Shown here in pieces: positions 1 to 8,498 of a stretch of 64,000 nt of DNA (positions within the stretch are counted from its first letter, which is position 1; the number at the start of each line of letters is the position of its first letter). The notes under the pieces are model-generated. The model was not told where the DNA came from and did no database searches. It was given only the letters and a program-made list of their open reading frames with translations. The translations under genes and the position numbers were made by a program. The DNA is from Shimazuella soli (GTDB lineage Bacteria > Bacillota > Bacilli > Thermoactinomycetales > Thermoactinomycetaceae): positions 644,205-708,204 of the forward strand of contig NZ_JAKWBN010000002.1 of NCBI RefSeq assembly GCF_022511585.1, written 5' to 3'.

Positions 1-1
1 T

Positions 2-1081
2 GTATTTTTATATGATCATGTTAAGACTGTGCTCTTTGATCACCAGTTGTTTTCCAATAAAAAAGTCCGAAGTTTAATTCCTATTCCGCGGAAGATGGAT
101 AACCGAAGTAATATCAATTTAGTAGACCCTCCTGAACACCGAAAAAGACGAGCTCTCCAGTCTCAAGCATTCACGCCAAGAAATCTGAAAGAATGGGAAC
201 CTAGAATACAAGCTATTGTGGATGAATTGGTCACAGATATGGAAGGCGATTCTACAGTGGATATTGTGCAGAAATTAGCGATTCCTTTACCCGTTACGGT
301 AATTGCAGAATTGCTAGGTGTTCCTTCTAAAGATAGAGATAAAATTAAGGCTTGGTCGGATGTGCTTTTTCTTCCCTATAATAAAGAGGCATATAGTGAT
401 ATTGCCCAAGAAAAAGGTAGGGTTATGAAGGAGTTTCAAGAGTACTTATATCCGATTGTCCAAGAAAAACAAAAACATCCTGCAGATGACATTATCTCTG
501 ATTTGACAAAAGCAGAGTTGGAGGGAGAACTACTAACCGTTGAGGAAGTGGTCATGTCGAGTATTGGGCTGTTGGGTGCGGGGAATGAAACGACAACTAC
601 GCTTATTTCAAATGTATTTTATTCACTATTGTTTGACAAACCAGGTATTTATCAGGAACTCAGAGCTGATCTATCATTGGTCCCTAACATGATTGAAGAA
701 GTGCTGCGCTTCCGTTTTCCGGCTACTATGGATCGTAAAGTAGCGAAAGATACGAGTGTCTTTGGGCATGAGATGAAAGAAGGGCAAGCAATTGTAGCAT
801 GGATTGGCTCCGCAAATCGAGATGGAGCTCAATTTGCTCATGCGGAAGAATTTGATATCCATCGTCAAGGAAATCAACGTCATTTTACATTTGGAGCAGG
901 TCCGCATTTTTGTTTAGGTGCCCCCCTCGCCAGAATGGAAGCCAATATTGCTTTAACGACATTTGTGAAACGGATTGCTAATATACAAAAGGTAGAAGGA
1001 TTTAAGCTTACAGAGCATTTAATAGATTCTGTGATAGGACAATCTCTTAAAAGCTTTCCTATTCGATTGAAGAAAGCATAA
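2..1081 (+). CDS. Cytochrome P450, 5' end outside window
   Basis: Haem-thiolate monooxygenase, soluble bacterial class. The frame is open to the left edge, so 359 residues are visible and roughly the first 40-50 are missing; the GTG at 29 is internal because the preceding codons also read like P450 (YDHVKTVLFDH). Visible hallmarks are the I-helix AGNETTTT motif for oxygen activation, the K-helix EEVLR (ExxR), and the haem-ligand loop FGAGPHFCLG with its Cys at visible residue 304. It resembles Bacillus CYP107/109-type enzymes that oxidise fatty acids, steroids or polyketides, but the substrate cannot be told. It faces the convergent coat gene and lies 40 kb from the peptide synthetases, so no link to them is implied. 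Confidence 0.93.
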   Translation, partial: VFLYDHVKTVLFDHQLFSNKKVRSLIPIPRKMDNRSNINLVDPPEHRKRRALQSQAFTPRNLKEWEPRIQAIVDELVTDMEGDSTVDIVQKLAIPLPVTVIAELLGVPSKDRDKIKAWSDVLFLPYNKEAYSDIAQEKGRVMKEFQEYLYPIVQEKQKHPADDIISDLTKAELEGELLTVEEVVMSSIGLLGAGNETTTTLISNVFYSLLFDKPGIYQELRADLSLVPNMIEEVLRFRFPATMDRKVAKDTSVFGHEMKEGQAIVAWIGSANRDGAQFAHAEEFDIHRQGNQRHFTFGAGPHFCLGAPLARMEANIALTTFVKRIANIQKVEGFKLTEHLIDSVIGQSLKSFPIRLKKA

Positions 1082-1159
1082 TAAGCATTTCCCATATAAA
1101 GATTGCCCTGATTTTCCCTAGGAAATAAATATTAACTCCCCTCACCATAAATACAAAAA

Positions 1160-1181
1160 AGGCGTCCCTGATGGGTCGCCT
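1160..1181 (-). terminator. Terminator of the CotF-like gene
   Basis: Stem AGGCG/CGCCT with an inner CCC/GGG extension; read on the minus strand it is followed by six T (the A-tract at 1155-1160). It sits just after the stop of the coat gene and probably also separates it from the convergent P450. Confidence 0.55.
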
Positions 1182-1191
1182 ATAATAATTA

Positions 1192-1821
1192 TTAATGCAT
1201 AGTAGGAGTGGCAGGTGCAAATGCATGGACCATTGCGGTTGTTGTTTGCTGATCATATTGGGGGACTTGATAATGTCCATTTTTATTTCTCCAGAGGAAA
1301 AGTTCATAAGCCATTTCGATGCCATTTGGAATGCTGTCTGCAATAACACGACGGGCAACAGGATTGGTAACTTCTGTAGAAGCTAGTGCTTTCGAGGAAG
1401 CCAAACCTTTTACCAAGCTGAGCATAAAGCCTGAGATACAAGCGTCATCGATGGCATTAGGTTGTTTTGGTTGTTTTGGGGTAGGGGATGGTTTTAATCC
1501 ATAAACAATAGATTCATTGTTTTGATTCACCATTTGATATCTTTTTGTACCATGAGCAGGATCTTGTCCTGTTGAAAATGCTTGCACGAGCATATTGTAT
1601 TCATCAAGCATAAATTGATATTGGTTGTTGGCGATTTGCACTAACTCTTGATTTTTTAGTTGACCGCGAAACATTGCATATTGTTCTAATGCACCAATCA
1701 TTCCGCCCAATACTTCATGTACATCATTTAGTTCATGACCACCGTGGTTATAGGTGACAGAGCCAGTCTGCATATTTTGTTGTGGTCTCTCACTTTGGAA
1801 TCCATTTTGTGGTGTTTGCAT
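1192..1821 (-). CDS. CotF-like spore coat protein
   Basis: Predicted spore coat protein of the CotF family, 209 residues. Two related helical halves are visible: GGHELNDVHEVLGGMIGALEQ in the first and the repeat core around DDACISGFMLSL in the second, separated by a Pro/Lys-rich linker (PSPTPKQPKQP). A GGAGGT ribosome binding site lies directly against a first ATG at 1830 but nine bases before a second ATG at 1821, so 1821 (MQTPQNGF) is the more likely start. The protein has no signal peptide, as expected for coat proteins made in the mother cell. It is transcribed divergently from catalase. The family is clear; its exact position in the coat is unknown. Confidence 0.8.
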   Translation of the reverse strand: MQTPQNGFQSERPQQNMQTGSVTYNHGGHELNDVHEVLGGMIGALEQYAMFRGQLKNQELVQIANNQYQFMLDEYNMLVQAFSTGQDPAHGTKRYQMVNQNNESIVYGLKPSPTPKQPKQPNAIDDACISGFMLSLVKGLASSKALASTEVTNPVARRVIADSIPNGIEMAYELFLWRNKNGHYQVPQYDQQTTTAMVHAFAPATPTMH

Positions 1822-1925
1822 ATCAAACATACCTCCATCAGATTGATACCATTACTCTCCCCTTAGTCAGGAAGATTATTCATTTTTTTTGGTACAAATT
1901 TCTCTAAATGAAATCGAAAAAAGAC

Positions 1926-1957
1926 TTGAAATAAATATCACTTTATAATTATTATTA
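1926..1957 (+). promoter_or_regulatory. katA promoter overlapped by PerR-like box
   Basis: A -35 TTGAAA (1926-1931) and -10 TATTAT (1950-1955) are 18 bases apart. The -10 is covered by TTATAAT-T-ATTATTA (1943-1957), one base away from the PerR consensus TTATAATNATTATAA. PerR repression of catalase is established in Bacillus; its operation here is inferred from the site alone. Confidence 0.65.
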
Positions 1958-1999
1958 TATAGGAAAGATAATCAATTACAGATAGGAGCATCTACTTAT

Positions 2000-3472
2000 A
2001 TGAGTAAACGCTTAACAACGAATCAAGGTTCTCCAGTCGGAGATAATCAAAATTCACGTACCGCTGGGCAGCGAGGTCCTACACTGTTAGAAGATTATCA
2101 TTTATTGGAAAAGTTGGCCCATTTCGATCGAGAAAGAGTACCTGAGCGTGTTGTGCATGCACGTGGTGCAGGAGCACATGGGGTTTTTACCGTCCATAAT
2201 AGTATGGAAAAATATACAAAAGCAGCATTTTTACAAGAGAAAGGTAAAGAAACTCCTGTGTTTGTTCGTTTTTCTACGGTAATTCATTCAGCTGGTTCTC
2301 CAGAAACAGCTCGTGATCCACGTGGATTTGCTACCAAATTTTACACAGAAGAAGGTAATTATGATTTGGTTGGAAACCATTTGCCGGTTTTCTTTATCCG
2401 TGATGCCATCAAATTTCCAGATATGGTGCATTCCCTAAAACCAGCACCAGATACCAACATACAAGATCCAGACCGTTACTGGGATTTTATGACTCTATCT
2501 CCTGAGTCTACACATATGCTTACATGGGTATTTTCCGACTATGGGACCCCTGCTAACTACCGCCAGATGAATGGATTTGGTGTCCATACCTTCCAATGGG
2601 TAAACAAACAAAACGAACGCTTCTATGTCAAGTATCATTGGAAACCTTTACAACAAGTGAGAAATTTGTCTGCAAGTGAAGTTCAAGAGGTTCAAGGTCA
2701 AGACTTTAACCATGCCACAAGAGATTTATTTGATCATATCGAAAAGGGCGATTTTCCAGAGTGGGATTTATACGTTCAAGTTTTCCCAGTAGCAGAAGAA
2801 GATGCTTTTATTGATAAATTTGAATTTGATCCCTTAGATCCAACGAAAGTATGGTCAGAAGAAGAATATCCTCTGCAATTAGTTGGTCGTATGACTTTAA
2901 ACCGAAATCCTAAAAACTTCTTTGCAGAAGTAGAACAATCTGCCTTTTCACCTAGTGCATTGGTTCCTGGCATCGAACCTTCTGCGGATAAACTATTGCA
3001 AGGGAGATTGTTCTCCTATCCAGATACCCAACGTCATCGAATCGGACCAAACTATTTGCAACTGCCAATCAATTGCCCATATGCTACGAAAGTAAATAAT
3101 TATCAGGTGGATGGAAATATGCAGACACGTACAGATATATCCACCATTAATTATGAACCAAATAGATATGATGATACACCAAAAGAAACAGGTAGTAATG
3201 ATGTAGAGAGTGAAACACCACTTACTGGTGCAGCTGGTAGGAAGGCTATAGCCCAAACACTTAATTTCCGACAAGCAGGTATTTTGTATCGTTCCTTTTC
3301 GGCAGAAGAACAAAATAATTTGATACACAATTTGACGAATGATTTGTCAGGTGTAAATGAACGTACGAAATTACTAGCAATTTGCAATTTTTATCGAGCA
3401 GACAAGGAATATGGAGAAAAATTGGCTAAAGCATTGGGTGTTGATATCACACCATATGTATCGAAAATATAA
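2000..3472 (+). CDS. katA: Vegetative catalase
   Basis: Monofunctional haem catalase that converts hydrogen peroxide to water and oxygen in the cytoplasm, 490 residues, the normal size of the small-subunit class. Catalytic His53 lies in VVHARGAGAHGVF and Asn126 in GNHLPVFFIRDAIKFPD; the proximal haem ligand Tyr is in RLFSYPDTQRHRIG near residue 336. It starts at ATG 2000 after ATAGGAG. Expression is probably peroxide-inducible through the PerR-like box in the promoter. The gene stands alone, closed by a strong terminator. Confidence 0.97.
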   Translation: MSKRLTTNQGSPVGDNQNSRTAGQRGPTLLEDYHLLEKLAHFDRERVPERVVHARGAGAHGVFTVHNSMEKYTKAAFLQEKGKETPVFVRFSTVIHSAGSPETARDPRGFATKFYTEEGNYDLVGNHLPVFFIRDAIKFPDMVHSLKPAPDTNIQDPDRYWDFMTLSPESTHMLTWVFSDYGTPANYRQMNGFGVHTFQWVNKQNERFYVKYHWKPLQQVRNLSASEVQEVQGQDFNHATRDLFDHIEKGDFPEWDLYVQVFPVAEEDAFIDKFEFDPLDPTKVWSEEEYPLQLVGRMTLNRNPKNFFAEVEQSAFSPSALVPGIEPSADKLLQGRLFSYPDTQRHRIGPNYLQLPINCPYATKVNNYQVDGNMQTRTDISTINYEPNRYDDTPKETGSNDVESETPLTGAAGRKAIAQTLNFRQAGILYRSFSAEEQNNLIHNLTNDLSGVNERTKLLAICNFYRADKEYGEKLAKALGVDITPYVSKI

Positions 3473-3474
3473 AG

Positions 3475-3516
3475 AAAAACCAGCTTAAAGGCTATCTAGT
3501 CGATAAGCTGGTTTTT
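3475..3516. terminator. Bidirectional terminator between katA and the lipoprotein gene
   Basis: Thirteen-base inverted repeat AAAAACCAGCTTA / TAAGCTGGTTTTT, with T-runs in both directions, placed between two convergent genes. Confidence 0.9.
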
Positions 3517-3545
3517 CATATCAAAATAGATAGGAGGGATCAGAA

Positions 3546-4520
3546 TTAGAAAACGACAATATCTTGAACAGTAGTATCACGAATCGTTGGAAGAAGGTAC
3601 TTTTTTTTCAATTTCCAATTTGAGATATTATACACTCCAACCAATCCTTGTCCGTTGGCTGGAATTTGAGATAACACATATAATTCATTGGCTTTTTGTT
3701 TGAGTTTGAAAACAGGTTGTGGAAGTTCAATTTGTTCGAGAATTCGATATGTTTTCCGATCGATCTTTGTCAATTTTTTACTGTTTTGATAGGAGATAAG
3801 CAAGTACTGTGACATTGGAACAATATATTCGGGACGTAATTCAGGCAAAGTTTGATAGGTGATTTTCTTTGTTTTGCAATCGAAAATTGCGATTTGATTT
3901 TGATTGGCGACAGAGGTAATAAATAAGCGGTGATCGATGACTTGCATGTCATTTGCTTGGTCGATTTTGATTGGTATCGCTGCTGCAATTTTTGCAGAAT
4001 TACGATTTATTACATAAAGGACAGGTTTCTTTTGTTCTATAATCGTAGCAAAGACATAGATATAAGTTTGGTCAAAGGTTGCGATTCGTGGAAAGCCTGA
4101 TACTGCCCACGATCGGCTCGTTTTTCCTTCCTGCCACTCTACTGTGCCAGCCTGTAGTGCTGAATTAAAAGTGGTAACCCGAAAATTTCCTGTTTGTTTC
4201 ATATAAATAGGGTAAGGGTGACTCTTTGTTTCTTTTAATTCATTATTTGCAAGGGTTAGGGAGTAAATTTTATTTTCATATTGAACTGGAAGAAATATAT
4301 TTCCAGATCCATTGTTCACAATTTGAAAAATGCCCATTGCGGGTATTTCAAATTCATGATTCTTATCCCCATTTTGATCGAAAAGGACAAAGGCGCTATC
4401 AGGTATAGTGGCATTTGTGTAGATGGCTCCGAATGTATGGGTACTAGGTAAGGAAGAAACGGTGCAACTTGTTAGCAGAATGCTGATGCAAAGAAATTGT
4501 AGAAAAAATCGGAGTCTCAC
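3546..4520 (-). CDS. Lipoprotein, probable beta-propeller
   Basis: Secreted lipoprotein of 324 residues. It starts at GTG 4520, nine bases after AAGGAG. The first 20 residues form a lipoprotein signal ending in LLTSC, so Cys19 should be lipidated and anchored to the outer face of the membrane. The rest consists of repeated beta-strand blocks in which short phrases such as VVNRNSAK-type and IFDCKTKKITYQT recur, typical of YncE/WD-like propellers. No catalytic motif is seen. It follows the YycO-like gene on the same strand with a 57-base gap containing a hairpin, so the two may be co-transcribed. Function unknown. Confidence 0.7.
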   Translation of the reverse strand: MRLRFFLQFLCISILLTSCTVSSLPSTHTFGAIYTNATIPDSAFVLFDQNGDKNHEFEIPAMGIFQIVNNGSGNIFLPVQYENKIYSLTLANNELKETKSHPYPIYMKQTGNFRVTTFNSALQAGTVEWQEGKTSRSWAVSGFPRIATFDQTYIYVFATIIEQKKPVLYVINRNSAKIAAAIPIKIDQANDMQVIDHRLFITSVANQNQIAIFDCKTKKITYQTLPELRPEYIVPMSQYLLISYQNSKKLTKIDRKTYRILEQIELPQPVFKLKQKANELYVLSQIPANGQGLVGVYNISNWKLKKKYLLPTIRDTTVQDIVVF

Positions 4521-4540
4521 ATACCCATCTCCTTCTGTGA

Positions 4541-4574
4541 AACAGGTTATTTTCTATATAGGAAATAACCTGTT
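4541..4574 (-). terminator. Hairpin between YycO-like and lipoprotein genes
   Basis: Perfect 12-base inverted repeat AACAGGTTATTT / AAATAACCTGTT. The T-run after the stem on the minus strand is short, so it may only attenuate transcription into the lipoprotein gene or stabilise the upstream mRNA. Confidence 0.55.
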
Positions 4575-4577
4575 GGT

Positions 4578-5273
4578 TTAACCTTGTGAGTAGTAGGGGA
4601 TTGTATAGGGGCTCTTAATGAGATCAACAGGCCAAACGGCATAGCCTCCATAGTTGAGATCCCACCCTCGGTTATACCATGCCCTCCAAACCAACTGAGA
4701 GCAATAGAAGCGCGCTGTAGTGGTAATATTGAAAAAATTGTAATTGTAACCTTTACCGATTTGTTCTCGGTTGTAGGCTGCTACATATTTGTAATCATTT
4801 GGAGTAGCACCTTCTACCCATAAAGCTTTTACTTTTTTGTATCTTGTTTTCCAGTCATTCACCCAATGCCGTACGCCATTTAATCCGATGGATTTATTAC
4901 CAAAAGATTCTACTACATAGCCTGGTACATCGGATACGATACCTGTGTGCCCTCCAGCCCATTCAAATCCTGTGCTTGTTCCATCTAGCGTTACTAAAAT
5001 ATCTCCAGGTTTACCGATGGCATTGCCAGTTACAAATAAGGACTGCATCTGTGCATCTTTAATTTTCACGTGTTTTATAGCAGCTTCTTTTTGAATTCGT
5101 TCGATGGGTAGATTGTTATTCCATTTGTAGACTTGGGTTAATGTTTCCTTTTTAGCTTGAAGGGACATCTTAATTTTGTTAAAGTCAAGGGTGGCTGCAT
5201 TGCTGGTAGAGGGTATTAAAATAGCAAACAAAGCAATGAAAAAAGCAATAATTGAATAAAAGGAAAAGCGCAT
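4578..5273 (-). CDS. Secreted YycO/YiiX-like permuted NlpC/P60 hydrolase
   Basis: Exported cysteine hydrolase of the permuted papain-fold group (YiiX/YycO), 231 residues. A Sec signal peptide covers about residues 1-26 (cleavage near SNAA). The permuted order is visible: GDILVTLDG, then GGHTGIV with His109, VESFG with Glu122, and finally the nucleophile in FYCSQLVWRAW, Cys191. Related enzymes cleave peptide or lipid amide/ester bonds, often in the cell envelope, but the substrate here is not evident. The start is supported by AAAGGAGTG. The lipoprotein downstream may be its partner. Confidence 0.8.
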   Translation of the reverse strand: MRFSFYSIIAFFIALFAILIPSTSNAATLDFNKIKMSLQAKKETLTQVYKWNNNLPIERIQKEAAIKHVKIKDAQMQSLFVTGNAIGKPGDILVTLDGTSTGFEWAGGHTGIVSDVPGYVVESFGNKSIGLNGVRHWVNDWKTRYKKVKALWVEGATPNDYKYVAAYNREQIGKGYNYNFFNITTTARFYCSQLVWRAWYNRGWDLNYGGYAVWPVDLIKSPYTIPYYSQG

Positions 5274-5424
5274 ATTTTCACTCCTTTCTTTTCTTTATTG
5301 TAATTAAAATTTCATGAAATGTTCAATCTTTATTTTGTATTCCGATATAGTCAATTTGTTTATCCACTTCAACAGCAAGTGGAATAGACTAGAAAAAGAT
5401 TGTTTTATTGGAGGTGAACGATTT

Positions 5425-5733
5425 TTGAATAGAGAGCGAGAATATCAAGAAATTTCGGATTCCATCAATCAATTGGTCGGTCGAAAAGCAGTAACATCAA
5501 AAAAAATAAAAAATGTGATAAATGAGGCAAAACATATCCGTAAAACCCAAGGGACTTCTGGTTTATTGCGATTTGCTTCAGCATTGCCTTATCAGTTTTT
5601 CACACCAAAAGAGTTGGACCATATACAAGCTACCCCACAGTATCGAGAACTATCTAATAGATTGATTGATTTGTTAGTTGTTGAAGGGGTTATATCTTCT
5701 TTTGAAGCGATGTTTTTACGCAGGCAAGTGTAA
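5425..5733 (+). CDS. Conserved-looking hypothetical protein, 102 residues
   Basis: Not recognised. The reading frame extends to 5314, but a TTG at 5425 follows a strong GGAGGTGAA at the right distance, giving LNREREYQEISDS as the N-terminus. The protein is charged and mostly helical (basic KKIKNVINEAKHIRK, then RLIDLLVVEGVISSFEAMFLR), with no signal peptide or membrane segment. It is flanked by the divergent YycO-like gene and a strong terminator, so it is probably monocistronic. No function proposed. Confidence 0.6.
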   Translation: MNREREYQEISDSINQLVGRKAVTSKKIKNVINEAKHIRKTQGTSGLLRFASALPYQFFTPKELDHIQATPQYRELSNRLIDLLVVEGVISSFEAMFLRRQV

Positions 5734-5735
5734 GA

Positions 5736-5771
5736 AAAAAGGAAGCGATACTTTATGTTCGCTTCCTTTTT
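5736..5771. terminator. Bidirectional terminator
   Basis: AAAAAGGAAGCGA / TCGCTTCCTTTTT inverted repeat with a ten-base loop between the convergent hypothetical gene and lplJ. Confidence 0.9.
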
Positions 5772-5781
5772 GTGTGTAGTT

Positions 5782-6777
5782 TTAGTAAATTAAATCTAAA
5801 AAATCCTCCTTGCTGATATTACCGAAGTAATGTTTTGTATCTACATCTTGTAATGCTTGTTCTAAATCAGCACGGTCATATCGGATTCCTTTTAATTTTT
5901 TTTCTACATCACTTACATCTCCAATCCCAAAAAAGTCTCCATAAATTTTACAATTTTTTATTACTCCCCGTTCACCGACGTTTAAGCGTACATCAATGGA
6001 ACCGATGGGAAAACGTCTGGAGTGTTGAACATTAAATTCAGGAGATTCTCCAAAGTTCCAATCCCAATTCTGATAACGGTCTTTGGATATTTGATGTATT
6101 TTTGCCCAGTCGGAATCCGTCAGGACATATTCTGGAATTGGATGGCTACCTTCGAATATAGAGTCTAACAAGGCATCACGAAATTGTTTCATTGTTATTG
6201 GTTTGCTGAGAAATTCAGAGATATTTGCTACTCGACTACGTACAGATTTGATCCCTTTGGACTGTATCTTATCTTGTTTTACATGGAGTGCTTTACCCAC
6301 TTGATCTAGGTCAACATCAAGCATTAATGTTCCATGACTAAACATGCGTCCACGCCGAGAGAATTGGGCGTTTCCGGATACTTTTTTACCCTCCACTAAG
6401 ATATCGTTTCTGCCGCTTAGTTCTGCATGTACCCCTAATTTTTGAAGCGCTTGTATAACAGGCTCGGTAAATTTACGGAAGTTTGCAAAGCTCTTACCGT
6501 CATCTTTGGTTAAGAAGCTAAAACTCAAATTTCCCAAATCATGATACACTGCTCCACCACCGGAAAGTCGTCGCACGACATGAATCCCGTGTTCCCGTAC
6601 ATAATCGACATGAATTTCTTCAACTGTATTTTGATGCTTTCCTATAATGATTGATGGCTCATTGATATAAAAAAGCAAATAACTTTCCTGATCTATCTTT
6701 AAGTGTTCCAACACATATTCTTCAATTGCTAAATTAATTCTTGGATCCGTAATATTACGATTGTCAATGAATAGCAT
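5782..6777 (-). CDS. lplJ: Lipoate-protein ligase
   Basis: Activates free lipoate with ATP and attaches it to the lipoyl domains of 2-oxoacid dehydrogenases and the glycine cleavage H protein. At 331 residues it has the usual Bacillus LplJ size: a BPL/LplA catalytic fold carrying RRLSGGGAVYHDLGN (lipoyl-AMP binding loop), VSGNAQ with the conserved lysine just before it (EGKKVSGNA), and a C-terminal accessory domain from about residue 250. The start at 6777 has AGGAGGAAAC upstream. It is apparently monocistronic. Confidence 0.92.
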   Translation of the reverse strand: MLFIDNRNITDPRINLAIEEYVLEHLKIDQESYLLFYINEPSIIIGKHQNTVEEIHVDYVREHGIHVVRRLSGGGAVYHDLGNLSFSFLTKDDGKSFANFRKFTEPVIQALQKLGVHAELSGRNDILVEGKKVSGNAQFSRRGRMFSHGTLMLDVDLDQVGKALHVKQDKIQSKGIKSVRSRVANISEFLSKPITMKQFRDALLDSIFEGSHPIPEYVLTDSDWAKIHQISKDRYQNWDWNFGESPEFNVQHSRRFPIGSIDVRLNVGERGVIKNCKIYGDFFGIGDVSDVEKKLKGIRYDRADLEQALQDVDTKHYFGNISKEDFLDLIY

Positions 6778-7069
6778 GGAAGTTTCCTCCTAAGTTATGA
6801 TAAACAAGTTCATCATAACGCGATAGAGATTGCATGAGAAGTATAATATTATTTATAATTAAATTGAGATGGTGTGATTTGTAGTATCTTTTGTCAAAAC
6901 TGGGGAACGATATACCAATCTTTGTTGGAAATATGGTTCATGCAACGTTAAAATATGCGAAGTGTACGGATGAAAAAAACATGGTATTCTTATGAATGTA
7001 TTGCCAGCATAACCATAATGGTAAACATGAAGAACAATAAAAGGGTATGATATAAAGGGTTGTTATTGG
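6778..7069. other. Intergenic region with hairpin, no gene seen
   Basis: 292 bases between the divergent lplJ and DUF2062 genes. No coding frame stands out. It contains a perfect eight-base inverted repeat GTTATGAT / ATCATAAC (6794-6801 and 6812-6819) immediately upstream of lplJ, which could be an operator, and an AT-rich stretch near 6846-6865. Promoters for both genes must lie here but I could not place them with confidence. Confidence 0.4.
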
Positions 7070-7597
7070 ATGAGCGAAAAGAAAAAAAAGAAAAAACCAA
7101 ATTGGTTTTTACAAATTCCACGTGCAATCCGCTACAATTACCTCAAGTTGTTACGGTCGCCTGAAGGAGGAAAGAAAGTTTCTTTAGGTTTTGCATTGGG
7201 ATTTGGATTGGAAATGATTGTTTTACCTACTGCTTCCTTGATTTACATTTTGTTTTATCCAATCGTTCGTATATGTGGAGGATCATTTCCAGCTTCTATC
7301 ATTGGAAATGTAATTGGTAAATTGACTTTTTTACCGGTGATTTTGCTTCCTTTTTCCAAAAAAATAGGGGAGCTTATCTATCCAACTCCATATGAAGACC
7401 ATGTAGTGAAATTTCATCATATCTACTACCAATTGCTACATGGTGATTTTCGTGTGGTCAAGGATATTTTTCGTGGGGGGCTGCACATCTTAATTGGTCA
7501 GACTATCTTTGGTTTTATCTTAGGTTTCGCTTCCTATTTTGTCATTTACTATCTATATGAGCGTCAGAGAAAGAAAAAGATGGTACAGGAAGATTAA
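7070..7597 (+). CDS. DUF2062 membrane protein
   Basis: Integral membrane protein of 175 residues in the DUF2062 family. After a lysine-rich N-terminus (KKKKKKP) the family motif around SPEGGKKVSLGFALG precedes two closely spaced hydrophobic segments (about residues 42-95), and a third segment is near residues 145-165 before a basic tail. Function of the family is not established; members often sit near glycosyltransferase or envelope genes, which is not the case here. Start ATG 7070 follows AAAGGG. Confidence 0.75.
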   Translation: MSEKKKKKKPNWFLQIPRAIRYNYLKLLRSPEGGKKVSLGFALGFGLEMIVLPTASLIYILFYPIVRICGGSFPASIIGNVIGKLTFLPVILLPFSKKIGELIYPTPYEDHVVKFHHIYYQLLHGDFRVVKDIFRGGLHILIGQTIFGFILGFASYFVIYYLYERQRKKKMVQED

Positions 7598-7602
7598 AAG
7601 AG

Positions 7603-7639
7603 AAAAGGTCAACTGCTGAAGGAGTAGTTGATCTTTTTT
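7603..7639 (+). terminator. Terminator after DUF2062 gene
   Basis: AAAAGGTCAACT paired with AGTTGATCTTTT (one G-T pair), ending in six T. Confidence 0.85.
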
Positions 7640-7681
7640 GTTTATTCTACTTGCGTCTGTATTCACAAAGCTTTCATTTAG

Positions 7682-7761
7682 TATAATGAAGTAGCAGTGC
7701 AAAAAAAATGACTCGCGAAACGGTCGCGAGTCCATAGTATTTTCACCATATGGGAAAATAC
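7682..7761 (+). promoter_or_regulatory. Leader with two hairpins upstream of rsmD-coaD
   Basis: A -10 hexamer TATAAT (7682-7687) without a clear -35 is followed by two perfect eight-base hairpins: GACTCGCG (7710-7717) with CGCGAGTC (7725-7732), and GTATTTTC (7737-7744) with GAAAATAC (7754-7761). An A8 tract precedes the first, so read on the minus strand it would also look like a terminator. A conserved leader upstream of ylbH (rsmD) is known in Bacillus (Rfam ylbH leader); whether this is the same element needs a covariance search. Confidence 0.5.
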
Positions 7762-7794
7762 GAAATGGGAGAGGAGAAACCGGAGGAAGAGCTT

Positions 7795-7944
7795 ATGGGG
7801 AAACGTAAGTCTTCTCCGCGGTTAGACAGACCTTATCGGGTACTGTCTTTATTTATTGTTGCCATTGCTTGCTTGTTTATTCAACAATTTGATATTTTTA
7901 TCAGGAGAAAAAAAGTTGAAGGTGCTAAGTTATGCGAATTATAG
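7795..7944 (+). CDS. Small single-pass membrane protein, possible
   Basis: A 49-residue frame starting at ATG 7795 after a good GGAGGAAGAG site. It encodes a basic N-terminus (GKRKSSPRLDRPYR), one hydrophobic helix (about residues 17-33) and a basic tail. Its end overlaps the rsmD start by 13 bases, which suggests translational coupling. An upstream ATG at 7750 falls inside a hairpin loop and has no ribosome binding site, so it is less likely. Unknown function; it could be a coupling leader peptide rather than a stable protein. Confidence 0.4.
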   Translation: MGKRKSSPRLDRPYRVLSLFIVAIACLFIQQFDIFIRRKKVEGAKLCEL

Positions 7945-8498
7945 CAGGAAGTGCAAAAGGAATACGATTAAAAATGGTACCTGGAAACCATGTCAGGCCA
8001 ACGGCCGATCGGGTGAAAGAATCGCTCTTTTCGGTAATTGGTCCCTTTTTTGATGGTGGAAAAGGACTAGATTTATTTACTGGAACGGGTTCACTTGGAT
8101 TAGAAGCAATAAGTAGGGGTATGGATCAAGTTTATTTTGTAGATCAATCCGCTGTTAGTTTACGAATTGCCAGAGAAAATGCAGTGCATTGCGGATTTTC
8201 CGATCAAGCTGTATTTTTGAGAAGAGATGCGAGAAGTGTTTTAAAGTATTTTGCGACAAAATCATTGCAGTTTGATCTGATTTTCTTAGATCCTCCTTAC
8301 CATGAAAATCTTTTGCAACCAGTTCTTTCTTTGATACAAGAAAAATCACTTTTATCGCCAGAAGGACTGTTGGTGGTGGAACATCCTCATACTTTATCGA
8401 TTCTTTCATCCGATAGTAGCTTTGTTACTTCTAGAGAACTATCTTATGGAGATACTACTATAACATTGTTGAAACAGAAGGGAGTAACATCAGCATGA
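7932..8498 (+). CDS. rsmD: 16S rRNA (guanine966-N2)-methyltransferase
   Basis: S-adenosylmethionine-dependent methyltransferase that modifies G966 of 16S rRNA (YlbH in Bacillus), 188 residues. The family signature begins [23 protein letters not shown] follows; the SAM-binding motif is [14 protein letters not shown] near residues 47-60 and the catalytic motif IV is DLIFLDPPY near residue 117. Its stop overlaps the coaD start (ATGA), giving the standard rsmD-coaD pair. Confidence 0.95.
   Translation: MRIIAGSAKGIRLKMVPGNHVRPTADRVKESLFSVIGPFFDGGKGLDLFTGTGSLGLEAISRGMDQVYFVDQSAVSLRIARENAVHCGFSDQAVFLRRDARSVLKYFATKSLQFDLIFLDPPYHENLLQPVLSLIQEKSLLSPEGLLVVEHPHTLSILSSDSSFVTSRELSYGDTTITLLKQKGVTSA

Noticed and set aside
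2..1081. P450 as a tailoring enzyme of the lipopeptide
   Set aside because: It is 40 kb away, separated by conserved housekeeping operons, so the link has no positional support.
1059..1386. Short frames overlapping the P450 end and the coat gene
   Set aside because: They are antisense or out-of-frame shadows without start signals.
7701..7732. Minus-strand terminator (hairpin plus A8) ahead of rsmD
   Set aside because: No minus-strand gene lies immediately to the right; kept as part of the rsmD leader instead, with the antisense option noted.
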